This document shows, in pieces, positions 29,733 to 41,801 of a stretch of 64,000 nucleotides of DNA. Below the pieces are notes generated by a model that was not told the DNA's origin, ran no database searches, and worked only from the letters and a program-made list of their open reading frames with translations. The translations under genes and the position numbers were made by a program. Source of the DNA: Amphirosellinia nigrospora (Eukaryota; Ascomycota; Sordariomycetes; Xylariales; Xylariaceae); assembly GCA_004123355.1 (NCBI GenBank), contig SCHM01000002.1, forward strand, positions 4,747,569 through 4,811,568. Direction: 5' to 3'. Numbering within the stretch: position 1 is the first letter of the stretch; each line of letters begins with the position of its first letter.

Positions 29733-30025
29733 ATTACGCTTTACACACTCGAAAAGACAAAGCTCTAGCATATATAGTATATTGCATATAAAATCTACAA
29801 ATAGAGTAAGAAGGAAGGAAGGTCTAAATCTATAGTATAAGCAGCTGCTTAAATACTCGCGTGGGGCAGCTGCATTCACTGCCAGTGCCTGCCTTCATTC
29901 CCTGCAACTGCATTCACTGCAAATGCATTCACTGCAAATGGCAGTCACGCATTCACTGCAAGTGGAGATTACAGGTGCTGTGGCTAGTGGTGGGGCACAG
30001 CCACCAGAGCTTGCAGATCCGTAAC
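29733..30025 (+). mobile_element. MITE family, copy C (lightly RIP-mutated)
   Basis: A 293 bp copy of the element at 17189, with TA at 29731-29732 and 30026-30027. The left TIR reads ATTACG instead of GTTACG, a G to A change. Relative to copy B most differences are C to T or G to A and cluster in the first 120 bases. The right half, including CAGCTGCTTAAATACTCGCG, is nearly unchanged. One internal ATTCACTGCAAATG-type unit is gained and one unit present in copy B is absent, so the equal lengths are a coincidence of unit exchange. Confidence 0.85.
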
Positions 30026-30409
30026 TACGATTATATTTTTTTTGTTTTATTATATAATAAAACAAATTAATTAAAATATATTAAAAATTATTTATATATA
30101 ATATTAATATAAAAGCTTTATAAGTTTAATTTTTAATTAAAAAACTATAAACTTTTATAACGTTATTATTTTTTAAACGTACGAAATTTTAAAACTATAT
30201 AATATTATTAAAAACAAAAAACGTAAAATATAAATAAAAAACCCCAACAAAATTAATAAATTTAATAATAATTATTATTAATATTAATAATAATTTTATT
30301 TTATTATTAATTATAATATTTAAAAAACTTAAAAAGCTTATATATAATAATATAATAATAATAATAATAATAATAATATTGCTATTAATATTATTAATAT
30401 TATTAATTA
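30026..30409. other. AT-rich DNA with (ATA)n repeat
   Basis: RIP-type sequence. A run of about nine ATA units sits near 30351-30377, just left of the truncated LTR element. The short minus-strand frame that crosses it is low-complexity Ile/Asn and is not a gene. Confidence 0.6.
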
Positions 30410-30759
30410 TATAAAATAGCCCCACTTTAACTTAAGCACGCTAGCCTTGCTAGCTTGCTTAAATAAAACTAAAGCATATTAGTTTAACTAGCTTGTTTAA
30501 ATAAAAATAAAACATATAAATATATTAATAAGCTTAAATATATTTAAGCTTATTTATAAGCTTTATAAACTTTATTAGCTTTAAATAAATTAACTATTTT
30601 ATATATATATATATATATATAAATATAAAACTATAAACTAAATTTTATAATTAAACTTAATTTATAAAATCTTTTAAAATTATTTTAATATGTTTATTTA
30701 TATATATATTAGTTTAATTTTTTTATTAAAAAACTATAAAAATACGCTAATATTTTATA
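30410..30759 (+). repeat. 5' LTR of truncated retrotransposon
   Basis: A 350 bp counterpart of the LTRs at 7017 and 15024, inverted with respect to them. The GCTAGC-rich tandem block is well kept at 30430-30500. Confidence 0.75.
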
Positions 30760-33230
30760 ATTATAAGCCCGGTTTATTTATAAAATTAATGTTTTTTAAA
30801 ATATAATAATTTTTTTAAAGCTAATAGTATAATTTTATTTTTTTTTAATTTTTTTTAATTTTAACTAGTTATATAATATAATATATATAATATTAAACTA
30901 AATATTTTAAGCTTATTTTATAAGCTTTTTTTAATTTTTATATATATATTAACTTTATTAATAAGCTTATATATTATTATATTAAAAAGCTTATTAGTTA
31001 TTTTAAAAAATATAGTTATTAAAAAATAATAAAACTAATTAATATAATATATTAAGCTTTAAATATATAAAAATATAAAATATTTAAAGTATAATAAACT
31101 TTAATATTTTTAAAATAAACTTTATTTTAAAATAATTAAAACTTTTTATAAAAAAAAAAATTATTAAAAATTTAAAACAAAACGTTCGCTAAATTTATTT
31201 ATAAAATTTAGCTAAATAAAACAAGCTAATAAATAATATAAACCGACTAAAAAAACTATTTATTATAAACTAATTAAGCTTATAAAAATAAAAATCGAAA
31301 AATAACTTATTAATTAATTAATAAAATATTTTAAATATATTTTAATATTATTATTATAATAATTAAATATAATATTATATTTAATTAAATTAATAAAACT
31401 ATTATTTTTTATTATTTTAAAATAATATTAATAAAAATTAACGTAAAAAATATTTAATATTTTAAAATTTAATTAATATATTATAAATAATTTTTGCTTT
31501 TATTAAATTAATTATATATATTAATTTTAATAAAATTATAAAATAATATTAAAAAAAGCTATAAATAATAATATTAATATTATAAAATAAATTAAAAATT
31601 AAAAAATTATATATTAATAAATAAAATAATAAAAATTTTTAGTATATTTAACGTATTTTTATTAAAAACTTTTTTAACGTAATTAATATTAAATTAATAT
31701 TTTTATAAATAATTAATTAATATATTAAACTTATTAAAATTAAAACGTTTAAAACTTTAATTTTATTATTTAAAAACTAAAATAAAATCTTTATTATTAT
31801 TATTTATAATAATATATTTAAAGCTAAAAAAAAAGCTAACGTTTATTATTATTTTTAAAAATAAAATATTAAATAATATTAACTAAAATAATAATCGCTT
31901 TTTATTAAGCTAAATATATAAAAAAAATATTAAAAAATTATATATACTTATAAAAAACTAATAAATAAAATATATTTATAATTATTAAATAGCTATAAAA
32001 TTTTATATATATTATAATTTATAAAACTAATCGTTAATTATTTAAAGCTTTTTTATTAAAATAAATTAAAAATATTAAAAAATAATAATATATATTTAGT
32101 TTAATAATATATATAAATAAATTATTAAAAATAATTAAAACGTTTTAATAAAATAAAAATAATTTAATTAAAATAAAATAAAATAGCTAAATAATATAAT
32201 ATATATTATTAATTTAATTATATTTAATTAAGCTTTAAATTTTTTTAATATATTTATAAATATTATATACTTTATTAAATAATATATTTATTAATAATTA
32301 TAAAACGATTTATATAATTAATAATAAAAACTTATTTAAATTTAAATTATTTATTAAAATAAAAAATAATAAAATAATAAATATAAAAAATATTTAATTT
32401 TTTATTTTTAAAAAATATATAAAATTATTAAATATATTTTTTTAACTAAAATAAAAAATAAAAAATAAATTTAATTTTAAATAATATAATATTTATAAAA
32501 AAGTTTTATATAAATATTATTTTAAAATATATTTATAAAAAATTAAAATATAATATTTAAAATTTAATTATATATTTAAATATAAAACTATAAAAAAAAT
32601 AATTTAATTATTTAAATAGTTTAAAAATATAATTAAGTTTTTATTTAATATAACTTTATTAAATTTATTTAATTAAAACGTTTATAATTAATTTTTTTTA
32701 TTTTTATAAAAACTTTTTATAAATATATATAAATTAATTTTATATAAACTATTTATAAAAATATTTAATAAACGTTTATAATAATTATTAAAAAGTTTAT
32801 TAAAATTAAAATAAAATTTTAAATAGTTATAATATTTAAAAATAAAATATTTAAGCTTAAAACTTTTAAAAATTTTTATAATAAATAAAAAAATATAAAA
32901 ATAAATAAAATTTTATAAAAAAAATATAAATATTATATATTTATAATAATATATTAAATTATATTTAAAAAGATTTTAAAAAATATATAGCGTATTTTTT
33001 TTATAAAATTTATTAAAATTTTTTAACTATTTTAAAATATATAATAAATTAAACTAGCTATTTAGTTTAAAAAATAAATATAATAAAATAATTTCAATAT
33101 TTTTATTATTAAAAAAAACTTATTAAAAATATTTAAAAAAATTTAAAAATTTAAAAAATAAATTATAAAAAATATCGGCTATTAATTATAATATATAATA
33201 ATAATAAAAAAATAATAATTATAATAGTAA
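30410..33230 (+). mobile_element. Truncated relative of inner LTR retrotransposon
   Basis: A 350 bp LTR (30410-30759) and about 2.5 kb of internal sequence match the 15368 to about 12550 part of the inner element in reverse orientation. The match is lost near 33,230, and no second LTR is seen before the isochore ends, so the 3' two thirds of the element is missing or replaced. It keeps CCCACTTTAACTTAAGCACG near its start and a CCCGG word just inside the LTR, and so has escaped some mutation there. It is a broken fossil. The two relatives lie 15 kb apart in inverted orientation. Confidence 0.7.
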
Positions 33231-34388
33231 AAAAAATACGTACTATAAAAAATCGGCAATTAAATCGGCTTTTAAACTTTTTTTAGCGCTAAAAACAAAA
33301 CGTTAGTTTAAATAAATAAATTAATTATAAAATAATAATTAGTTTTTTAAACTAAACGTATAAAATAATCTAGATTTTATAATAATTTAATTTAATAAAA
33401 CTTTTAAAATAATAAGCTTAAAAAGCAAAAAAAACATTACGAATTAAATAAAAATTCTTTTTTTTAAATTAATATAGCTTTAATTTTATATTTAATTATA
33501 TTTAGCTTTATATATTTTTATATTTAAAACTAGCGATTATTTTATAAATATTATTTATTTTTATAGTTTTATATTTATTTTATATTAAATATTAAACTTA
33601 AATATAATAAATTTTAAGCTTAAATAAATATAAAAAATAATATATATTAAATAAAAAACTAGCTAATATTTATAAATAAACGAAGTTTATATAGCTTATT
33701 TATTTAAATAAAAATATATAAACTTTTAGTTATATAGTTATATTATTACGCTATAATATTTAAATATTTATTTATTTAATAATATATAAACTAAATTAGT
33801 TTTTTTATTTTATTTTTTTATTTTATTAATTTAATTTAATAAAATATAATTTAATAAACTATATTATTTTTTTAAAAATTAATAATTATTTATTTTTAAT
33901 ATTAATTATAGTAAACTATTTATATATAAAATATATTTACGTAATAAACTATTTTTATAAAAAAAAAAAAAATATAGTTTAATTTATATATATAACGTAA
34001 GTTAAAAATTAAAAAAATAGCTTTTTATAATAATTTTAATTTTAATATAATTTTGTTTAAAGTTTTTATTTATAAATAAATTTTTAGGTTTTTTATTAAA
34101 GCTATTTTAATTAATATAATTATATATTTTAGTTTATAATAATATTTTAAAATAGTATTTATTTTTCAAGTTTTTTTAGGATTTTTTAAAAATTTTTAAA
34201 AATTTATATAGCTTTTATAGCTAAATTTTATAGCTAACTTTTAAAATAATCTATATAATATTTTTAAAAATATAATATAATAAAAAAAATATAAACTATT
34301 ATTTTAAAATAAGTTTATAATAAAGTTTAATTTTTTTAAGTAGTTTATTTTATTGTTTTTAAGTTTTTCGGCGAAGCTTTTTATATTT

Positions 34389-34428
<40 letters not shown>

Positions 34429-36311
34429 AACCGAAAAAAAAAACCTATATAACTAATAAAACAAATATTTTAGTATTTAAGTTTAGCTTAATATTTATTT
34501 TTAAAATTTATAAAAATTTTATATAATTATTTTAGCTTTATAAAATAATATTTATAAGCTTTATATAAAACTTTATATAATATTATATTATATATTAATT
34601 AAAATTTATATAATAATATAATAAAAATAAATAATAAATATTTTATAGTTTTTTTTTTAAATTATAATATTATATTAAAATATATATAATTTAAATTATA
34701 TTATAAAATAACTTAATATAATAAAAACTTATAATAAAGCTTATAATTAATTAATAATTTTTTTTATTTAAAAAAGTTTTTAATATTTTAATTTGTTTTA
34801 CTAAAAAGTTAATAAACGTTTTTATTTAGTTTTAGCTATATAATAATTAAAAGCTATTATTTTTTTAAAATTAACGTTATATAAACTTTTTTTTTTTATT
34901 TTTTTTCCGGGGCGTTTTAAAATATTTAATATTATATAATTAATTATAAGTTCGGATTTTTAATAATATAATTATTTAAAAATAAAACTATTAATATAAA
35001 TAATTTTTAAACTTTTTAATAATATTTTTAATAAAAAATAAATTTTAATATTATTTTATTATAATAATATTATTAAATATTATTTATTTTAAACTTAAAT
35101 ATTTTAAAACTTAAGCTATATTTTTTAATTTTTAATTATATATTTATTATTAATATTAATAATTTTAGCTAATATAAGCTAATATAAATATTAAAAATAT
35201 TAAGTTTAAATAATAAGTTTATATTTTTTTGCTTATTAAAAAAAATAAAGTTTATTATTTTATTAGTTTTTTATAAGCTCGATTAATATAATAATCTAAA
35301 ATTATATATAAATATATTAATTTATTTTTTTAAGCTAATATTTCGATTAAAACTATAAAATTAAATTTATTTTAAATAATAGCTAAACTTATTTATTATA
35401 TAAAATATATTTAAAAAATAAAGCAAATAAATATTAAATATATATTTTAATAAAAAATAACTATTTATAAATAAAAATTAAAATAAACTTAAACTATTTA
35501 ATAATAAAATCGATTATTTAATAATAGATTTTTAGCTATAATTGGTTTTAATATATTTTTTAATTAGTTTATTTAATTAATTGTTTTTTTTATTAGTTCT
35601 ATATTAAAAATATAAAACATAATTATTATAAAAATTATGTTTAAATATATATTAATATTATTATTATTACTTATAAAATATTAATTATTAAGTTTAAAGT
35701 TATAAAAATATTTAAACGTTAATTATTTTTACTAAAAAAATTAATTATTTTATTAAAAACTTTTAAAATATAATAATAAAATATTTATTTTTAATAATAG
35801 TTTAATTATTAATATTATTATTATTATTTTATATTTAACGAAAAATAGTTAAAAAAATAATATAAAATTAAAAAATAAGTTTTATTAAATATATAAAAAA
35901 TAAAAAACTATTATATATATATATATTTATATATTTAAAAGCTTAATATTTTTAATATTATATAAATAATTATATAATTATAATAAACTATTTAAATTAA
36001 ATTATATTAAGTTTTCCGATTTAATTTAATTTAATCGATATTTAAAAAAATCTACGAACTTTTTAAGTTTATAAGGTTTTTTTTATATTTATATTTTATA
36101 ATAGCTTTTTATAATAATAGCTAAATTTTACCCCGGTTTTTTATTTAAAGCTAAAATAAAATATTAATATACTTTAAAAAAAAAAATAAAAAAAAAAACA
36201 AACCGTTAATATAAAAATATAAAATCTTTTAATATTATAATACTATTCGGTTAAAACAGTTAAAACTTTATAAAAAAAAAAACCTTTCTAAAAAAAGAAA
36301 TAAACAATTAA

Positions 36312-36345
<34 letters not shown>
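33231..36345. other. RIP-degraded DNA up to the isochore edge
   Basis: AT-rich sequence that does not match the inner element. It contains a long T tract near 34,400-34,424 and isolated GC words such as TTTTTTTCCGGGGCG near 34.9 kb and TACCCCGG near 36.13 kb. No gene is recognisable. Confidence 0.6.
36315..36344. repeat. Poly-A tract at the isochore boundary
   Basis: Thirty consecutive A bases directly before the shift to normal base composition. It could be the 3' end of a retroposed element or plain slippage; nothing to the left identifies a LINE or SINE. Confidence 0.9.
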
Positions 36346-36447
36346 CATAAAAAAACGTGTTTACTTTTGATTCCCTTCGGCTACTTTATCTTTATGCTTC
36401 CTTTTCTAGAAAGGGAAGAAAAAAATGAAAAATCAACATAATTTCAC

Positions 36448-37020
36448 TCACGCGGGGCAATGATGGTTTACAGAAAGGACCACCCCAAAGTAGCCTAAAG
36501 TCGTCAGACCCACAGATGGCGCCCAAAGACGGACAATATGTCGTTGTAAAGGAGGAAACGGGCTCTCCCATCTTAGTCTCAACTCAGGGATAAGATTTGA
36601 ACGAACTGCACTATATTCTTCGCATCTTTCGTTGCTGTCTAAGGTGATTGATCCAGAGAAATATACCTGGTCACTGATTTCGTGCATTTGCATGTTTATG
36701 CTTGCTCTCGTCAACCCTAGTCGTAATTTACCCAGATACTTACTGCCGATCTTTATACATGTCCAGTGTGGTTCTAACTCACCATTTATGAAAGCCCTTA
36801 TCCGACGCCATGATAATAACTTCATCTTCTGCTCACGGTACCTTGGTAGAGGCATGGTAATGGCGAAGCCGCAAATATAACATGCAATTTGGCTTGTTCT
36901 CTTAGGCGTCACCGTTTCTGCTTCCACGGTGGGATGTACACAGCGAGACTTTAGATAATCTTGATATGGCCATCCAACCCTTAGGTATTCAAATCTCATG
37001 GTAGTATTGCCGGTTGTCAT
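36448..37020 (-). CDS. Possible hypothetical protein next to the isochore
   Basis: An open frame of 190 residues from the ATG at 37020 (the frame extends five codons further to a GTG). I recognise no domain. It contains one C-x-x-C pair (about residue 47-50), many Arg and Ser, no signal peptide and no membrane segment. The opposite strand has a shorter frame over the same bases. The position only 100 bp from the RIP isochore, the lack of family resemblance and the lack of visible promoter elements make a chance frame as likely as a gene. Confidence 0.22.
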   Translation of the reverse strand: MTTGNTTMRFEYLRVGWPYQDYLKSRCVHPTVEAETVTPKRTSQIACYICGFAITMPLPRYREQKMKLLSWRRIRAFINGELEPHWTCIKIGSKYLGKLRLGLTRASINMQMHEISDQVYFSGSITLDSNERCEEYSAVRSNLIPELRLRWESPFPPLQRHIVRLWAPSVGLTTLGYFGVVLSVNHHCPA

Positions 37021-37035
37021 ATTTGTTTTGATCAC

Positions 37036-38092
37036 TTACGTCATAGTTCTGTCCTACGAGAGGATAGGGTAGTCATATTGGGGAGTGCAGCCTAGCAACT
37101 AACCGCATGTAACATGGGGTCTGAACCTTTCCAGGAGGCGACCTGACTTATATAAGCCGACAGGTGACAAAGTTGCAGAACTATTTTTAGATTCCGTTAT
37201 TCCCCAGTTGCAGGCAGATGGTGAGGCCACAGCCCGATTCCTGCGATTAATATGGCCTACACGATTGGCTACCTACCTATAGTGAGATGTGCTTTGCATG
37301 CAGGAAAGGGAAGTGTGCAAAATCCTTTGCGACCCTAAATCTGACGTTGGCACCTAACCGTTCATTTTGCCAACATATACGATAAGAAATGATTGCCCGC
37401 AAGAAGATGACACGAAGCAGTCGCAATATCATGTCACGTAGCGGCGGCAAGACTGGAGCTGCTTGGTTGTAACTTTACGGCCGTTTGACCTATGAAGCCT
37501 CCGACGCGTGATCGCTCCTCCAGCTGGCTAGGATGCGGAGTCTAGACCCCAAACAAACTGCCATTTCAGCACCCGTGGTCGGATAGATTTTGGTCCGGAA
37601 CCAATGACCACCACAGATGTTGGATATCAAGGCAAAGCAACGCCAAGCGAAGTCTTACCATGAGGTTACACAGAATTACGTCTACATGGCAAGTCACAGT
37701 TACTTTGTTCCATTTCAGAGAAGTATATTTACTTTCATGGCTTTTAGTCGGAATTAATGGGTAGCAGGGCCGAATCCCGATTATGAGGTTACATATGGCT
37801 TGACGAGAATATCGTATCCCAATGGCTGTCTTAACACCAATTGGACATACAGGCCAGCATGCATTTCCCCTGACGCTGTGCTAACGAGCTGTTGTAGACA
37901 ATTAAGCTATGTGAGTGTTAAAGAGAATGTTTTGAGCGTCAAGCAGGCCTGTGATAACGGCGCGCGAACCGGTTACTTAAATGGGGTTACTGGACGATCC
38001 CAGCCTATTAGTTTGGGGCTTTTGAGAGATCGCATTATTTACTGAGTGTGATTGTTCAGCGGGACTATCCTTCCAACGGCATCGTCGCGAAC
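37036..38092. other. Intergenic, nothing recognised
   Basis: Sequence of normal composition upstream of the P450-like gene. No convincing frame, repeat or RNA gene is seen; it must hold the P450 promoter, but no TATA box stands out. Confidence 0.5.
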
Positions 38093-39791
38093 ATGCTGAT
38101 CCCAATCCCTTATGCATTCGTGTCTGGCACATTGGCGCTTTGTCACGAGTATCTGTCTCGTCATAGCCTCGCCAAATACGACGAACTCTTACAGCTGCCA
38201 GCTTCACTTTTTTGGGGTAACCTGATGACCCTCTCCAAGACCTCAAACCTACAGTGGATAGGCCGTCATCCCGGTAAGACTTCATATCTGCTTTGAGGCT
38301 TATTTACTTCGCTTCTGACAAGGGATAGATCATGGTTTTCTTGAGTTGCTGAAGTCTTTCAACCACCCCCCTCTGGTGTTTTTTGGATCCCAGCCACTGG
38401 GAAAACCACTTCTAGTCGTTACCAGTCATGAGGTACTCGAGCAATTGTCGATGTCAACGGGATTGTTTTCCCATGTCTCGGCCCGGTCCCTAGGAATGGC
38501 ATCCGTTCTACGGCGACTCAATGGCACAGCTTCGGCGCACTTGGGGTTTGATGAAAAATGGGACGTGATGCAGAAGAAACTCAGCGATGCCTTCGCCTGC
38601 CAGCAGCTCCAAGCGATCTCTCCATTGGTAGTAGAGAAGATACAGATTTTCATCACAGAAATCGACGTCTATGCCACATCAGGGGCCCTGTTTCGGCTGT
38701 TACCCCTTGCTCAAGACCTTCTACTTGACATACTCAGTATACGAGTTTTGGGGCTAGATGTTTGCGCCCAAGGTGGGGTCCCACAGCGCTTTGCATCAGA
38801 CCTCCGTGAGCTTCTGGATAGTTTTTACGGCTTCACTTCATCAGCTCCGGCCTGGCTGATTCCAATGATTCGACTGAGGCGGAGATATCTCAGGAACTCT
38901 GTTCGCATGACCACGTCGAGCCGAATTCACAACGTTTCGGAAAATTTGGATCAGTCAATTTCGATTATTGACGACTCTCAAAATGCTCAAAGTGTACTGT
39001 TCGAGATTTTACGACATAATAGTGCGACTCTCACAGCCTTTCCCGATATCAGTGTGCACTTGGATGCTTTCTTGGTATCTAGTCGCGATACAACAGCGGT
39101 TACACTAGTGTGGGCAATTTACGAGCTATCCCTCAATCCCCACGCTCTGAAAAGGTTGAGAGAAGAGGCAAATACAGCATTTGACCGGAGAATTGATGCT
39201 GCCGAAATCTGTTCGGCTTTGGTATCACAAGGAATAAATAGCCAGGACCTCTTGCAAATGCTGCCATACACATTAGCAGTGATCTGTGAGACACTCAGAC
39301 TTTACCCCCCAGATGTGGAGTTCAGACATATCGATGAGAATTCAAGTCTCACTGTGCATGATTCATCAACAGGAGAGACTCACAGTCTCCGTGGTTGCGA
39401 TGCCTACTTATGCATGTCAGCTCTTGGCCGAGATCCCAAGGTCTACGGAGAATTTCCGGAAAGATTTTCGCCCGAGCGCTGGCTGCATCAGTCCGTGACG
39501 CACAGCACACAGCCAGCATCGCGAAGTCGACTGAAGATGGACCTTCAAGGAGCCATCCACTACCCAGGCATTGCCGTCGCTGATGTTATCTTGACCCTCG
39601 TCTTGCTTTCTCGGCGTTATGCATTTCATAAGCGAGGGCCCGGGGAAGTCACGTTGGACATCAACCATGAACCCATGCTGGACGAGCAGACAGGGAGACA
39701 TGTCGTTAACAAAGAACTTTACAAAGTCAGTGGCTCCTGCACCAACACAGAGGGAATTGCGGCAGCTGGTGACTGTATTGGGAGTTGCTAA
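38093..39791 (+). CDS. Cytochrome P450-like protein lacking the haem cysteine
   Basis: Model: exons 38093-38273 and 38329-39791, about 547 residues. The intron has donor GTAAGA and acceptor GATAG; a second in-frame acceptor at 38322 is possible. The start ATG precedes a hydrophobic stretch (membrane anchor, residues 1-20) and a WGNL linker. P450 landmarks follow: I-helix SRDTT (about 312-316, where A/G-G-x-D-T-T is usual), ExxR as ETLR (381-384), and FPERFSPERW (436-445). The loop that should read F-x-x-G-x-R-x-C-x-G reads LQGAIHYPG (466-474): it is one residue short and has no cysteine, and the arginine is histidine. Without the thiolate ligand ordinary monooxygenase chemistry is not expected. 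The overall pattern is nearest to CYP59/CYP52-like fungal P450s. It is either a decayed gene with an intact frame or a P450 fold with another use. Confidence 0.75.
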
Positions 39792-41217
39792 TACTTTCAC
39801 AGGTGCTGGGTGTGGCGTCTGAGCCCTTCGACGGAATGGAGGTGCAGGTAGAGCTCATATAAAATGGATTGAAAATGAGCTTCGCTACAGATGCATCCAA
39901 CTCTCTTTCTTATTTTGTAGCAGTTTATCTGTCACGCAGAACTGGGATCAAAAAGCCATATATTTCTGTGTGTGTGGGCGCAGGGCACTCTGACTGCGCT
40001 GTGCCCCTATATACAGACCTGTGTACCCGATCACGTGACCTAACCTCCGAAGATCCCCTATATGGGTCTATAGACCCCTTGGGAATAGCTTCATATAGCG
40101 GGGCAGTCTCCACTTTACCGTGACATTATCGGCTTCTTGGTCCTGGTGAAGAATCCGACTGATGAGCTGGGTGTATATGTTATGAAACATAACCTGAGAA
40201 GAGGCCTAGCGCACTCTGACCCTGGTCATACACCGATAAAAGAATCTCTTTCTGTATATTCTCACATGTTTGTCGCTTTTGTCAATATGCGTGCTTGGTA
40301 GCCATTACCTACTGAATGGGATCTACGGGCCTTTATTATTGCGGTTAAGGCTTGCAGATCTATATTTGATATGTATTAATTAATAATAGTTTATAGTTGA
40401 AGATAAATGTTGTAGCTACTTACATTTATATATAATAAAACACCATATTTTTATGTATATTGAGCTAGTTATTAATAAACTTTTTTTATGTTAGGTAATA
40501 TTATATTTTTATAATGCAACAATGCTTTTTGCTATCACTTTACGCTCGTACACGAAGATACTGGAAGATTTCTCGCGTAATGTTGGCCTACCTAACGTAA
40601 TCATTTGCATTAGTTCTGACCACTGGTTCTCAAGTGTCTGTGTATCAACCTGTGTGAATCTCCATGAGGTATGGGAAAATATTGCGTCTCTACAGGACTT
40701 GTCACACCTTATTAAAGCCTAGTGCCTCGATTACTCGGAGATTTCGGTCAAAGCCACGTAGGCTAGTACGGCGTGAGGAAGGGTGACTGCAAACTTTACC
40801 TCCCCAACACCCATGATCCCTTCAATATAAGCTTAAACATCGCACTTTAATATTCGTCTCCTTTCTAATCAGGGACAACGCTTAGTTATTACGAACTAAT
40901 TGTTGACGAATGGCGACGCGGTTGACTCTGGACGAAAACAATCATCATAGCCCGCTATCGCGACGAGGATCTTTCATTGTGGTAAAATACTCGTTTTCCA
41001 AACTCGTCTGGGGAGGTTGAACTTTTGTTTTCGGTATATGCAGGGCCCTTCCCTGAATAGTCACTATTATCCAGGTACGAGCCGGTCTGGCGTGTCCTAC
41101 TAGGCTAAGTTTCGTCCGGTCTATGAGCAACAATTAAGCTTTCGTAACTAGCGACTACTGAGTACTGCTGATGTGGCTTAACTTGGGGCGGGGAGAAATT
41201 CACCTTGTAGTTCTGAA
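39792..41217. other. Intergenic with an AT-rich patch
   Basis: No believable gene. Two short frames (39.87-40.12 kb on the plus strand and its antisense) have no family resemblance. At about 40,350-40,520 the sequence becomes AT-rich (TATTAATTAATAATAG and similar), possibly a small RIP-mutated relic. The end of this stretch carries GTTCTGAA at 41210-41217, the left target duplication of the hAT MITE. Confidence 0.5.
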
Positions 41218-41468
41218 TAGGGTTTGGATTTTTTACCCAAAACCCAATAACCCACGACCCACGAAAACCTACGTGGGTGCCGGGGTTTTTTTTACTCGTG
41301 GATATAAAAAACCTATAGAACCAACATTGTTTAAAAAATTTTAAACCAAAAAAACCTTAATTTTTAAATTTCAGACTAGTATAAAAGAATAGCATATTTT
41401 TTTGCGTGCTAAATTTTATATGCGTGAGTTTTCCATGGGTACCCATGGGTACCCGTTTCCGAACCCTA
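41218..41468 (+). mobile_element. hAT-type MITE (251 bp)
   Basis: The ends are TAGGGTTTGGA and, inverted, TAGGGTTCGGA, giving an imperfect 11 bp TIR. The same 8 bp GTTCTGAA lies outside each end (41210-41217 and 41469-41476); an 8 bp duplication is the hallmark of hAT transposases. The interior has no coding capacity. It contains repeated ACCC/GGGT words, including CCCACGACCCACG against CTACGTGGGTG, and near the right end a doubled CCATGGGTAC unit, so single strands could fold extensively. It is non-autonomous; a hAT transposase must be elsewhere. It is not RIP-mutated. Confidence 0.8.
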
Positions 41469-41801
41469 GTTCTGAATATCAATTATGCCTAAACCTCAAG
41501 TTCATGACCGGTATTCGGTAGCTACTTTCCAATTGAACTCACTTCCTCGACTTGATGTGTGAGCGTACATGCATCTTGTTTGAGTTGGCCGTAGTGATTA
41601 GGTGAAATCGAACAGTTTTTGTTGTTCGGTGGTTGGATAAACTTGGACATTGCTTCAAGTTCACCCCTTTTTGACTCACGGCTTTCGTAATGTATCTAGG
41701 TTTGAAACTAAGATTATTTATAGGGTTGCTGTAAGTAGGTTTAAAAACGGTGAACCTTATTAGGACACGGCCACGTAATGCGAATTCCGTGTTTATTTGG
41801 C

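Larger units (their letters stand above)
1..36345. other. AT-rich, RIP-mutated gene-free isochore
   Basis: The whole stretch is overwhelmingly A and T. The C and G that remain sit mostly in CpG, GpC or CpT contexts, while CpA and TpG are nearly absent, which is the expected residue of RIP (CpA to TpA on both strands). Duplicated segments inside it differ mainly by C/T and G/A transitions. No open reading frame of believable length or composition exists; the few listed short frames fall in MITEs or simple repeats. The content is nested LTR retroelements, a 1.5 kb repeat, MITEs and unassigned RIP-degraded DNA. The right edge is abrupt: at about 36,345 the sequence switches within some 50 bases to normal composition. 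It could be pericentromeric, subtelomeric or an interstitial transposon island; the window does not say which. Confidence 0.95.

Noticed and set aside
30195-30425. 76-codon minus-strand frame
   Set aside because: Low-complexity Ile/Asn translation of AT-rich DNA and a microsatellite.
1-36345. Mitochondrial DNA or a nuclear mitochondrial insertion as source of the AT-rich stretch
   Set aside because: No mitochondrial gene, tRNA or rRNA pattern is visible, and the region contains LTR pairs with target duplications and CpA-specific depletion, which point to RIP of nuclear transposons.
39869-40123. 84-codon plus-strand frame after the P450-like gene
   Set aside because: No family resemblance, an antisense frame of similar length overlaps it, and it lies in the 3' region of the preceding gene.
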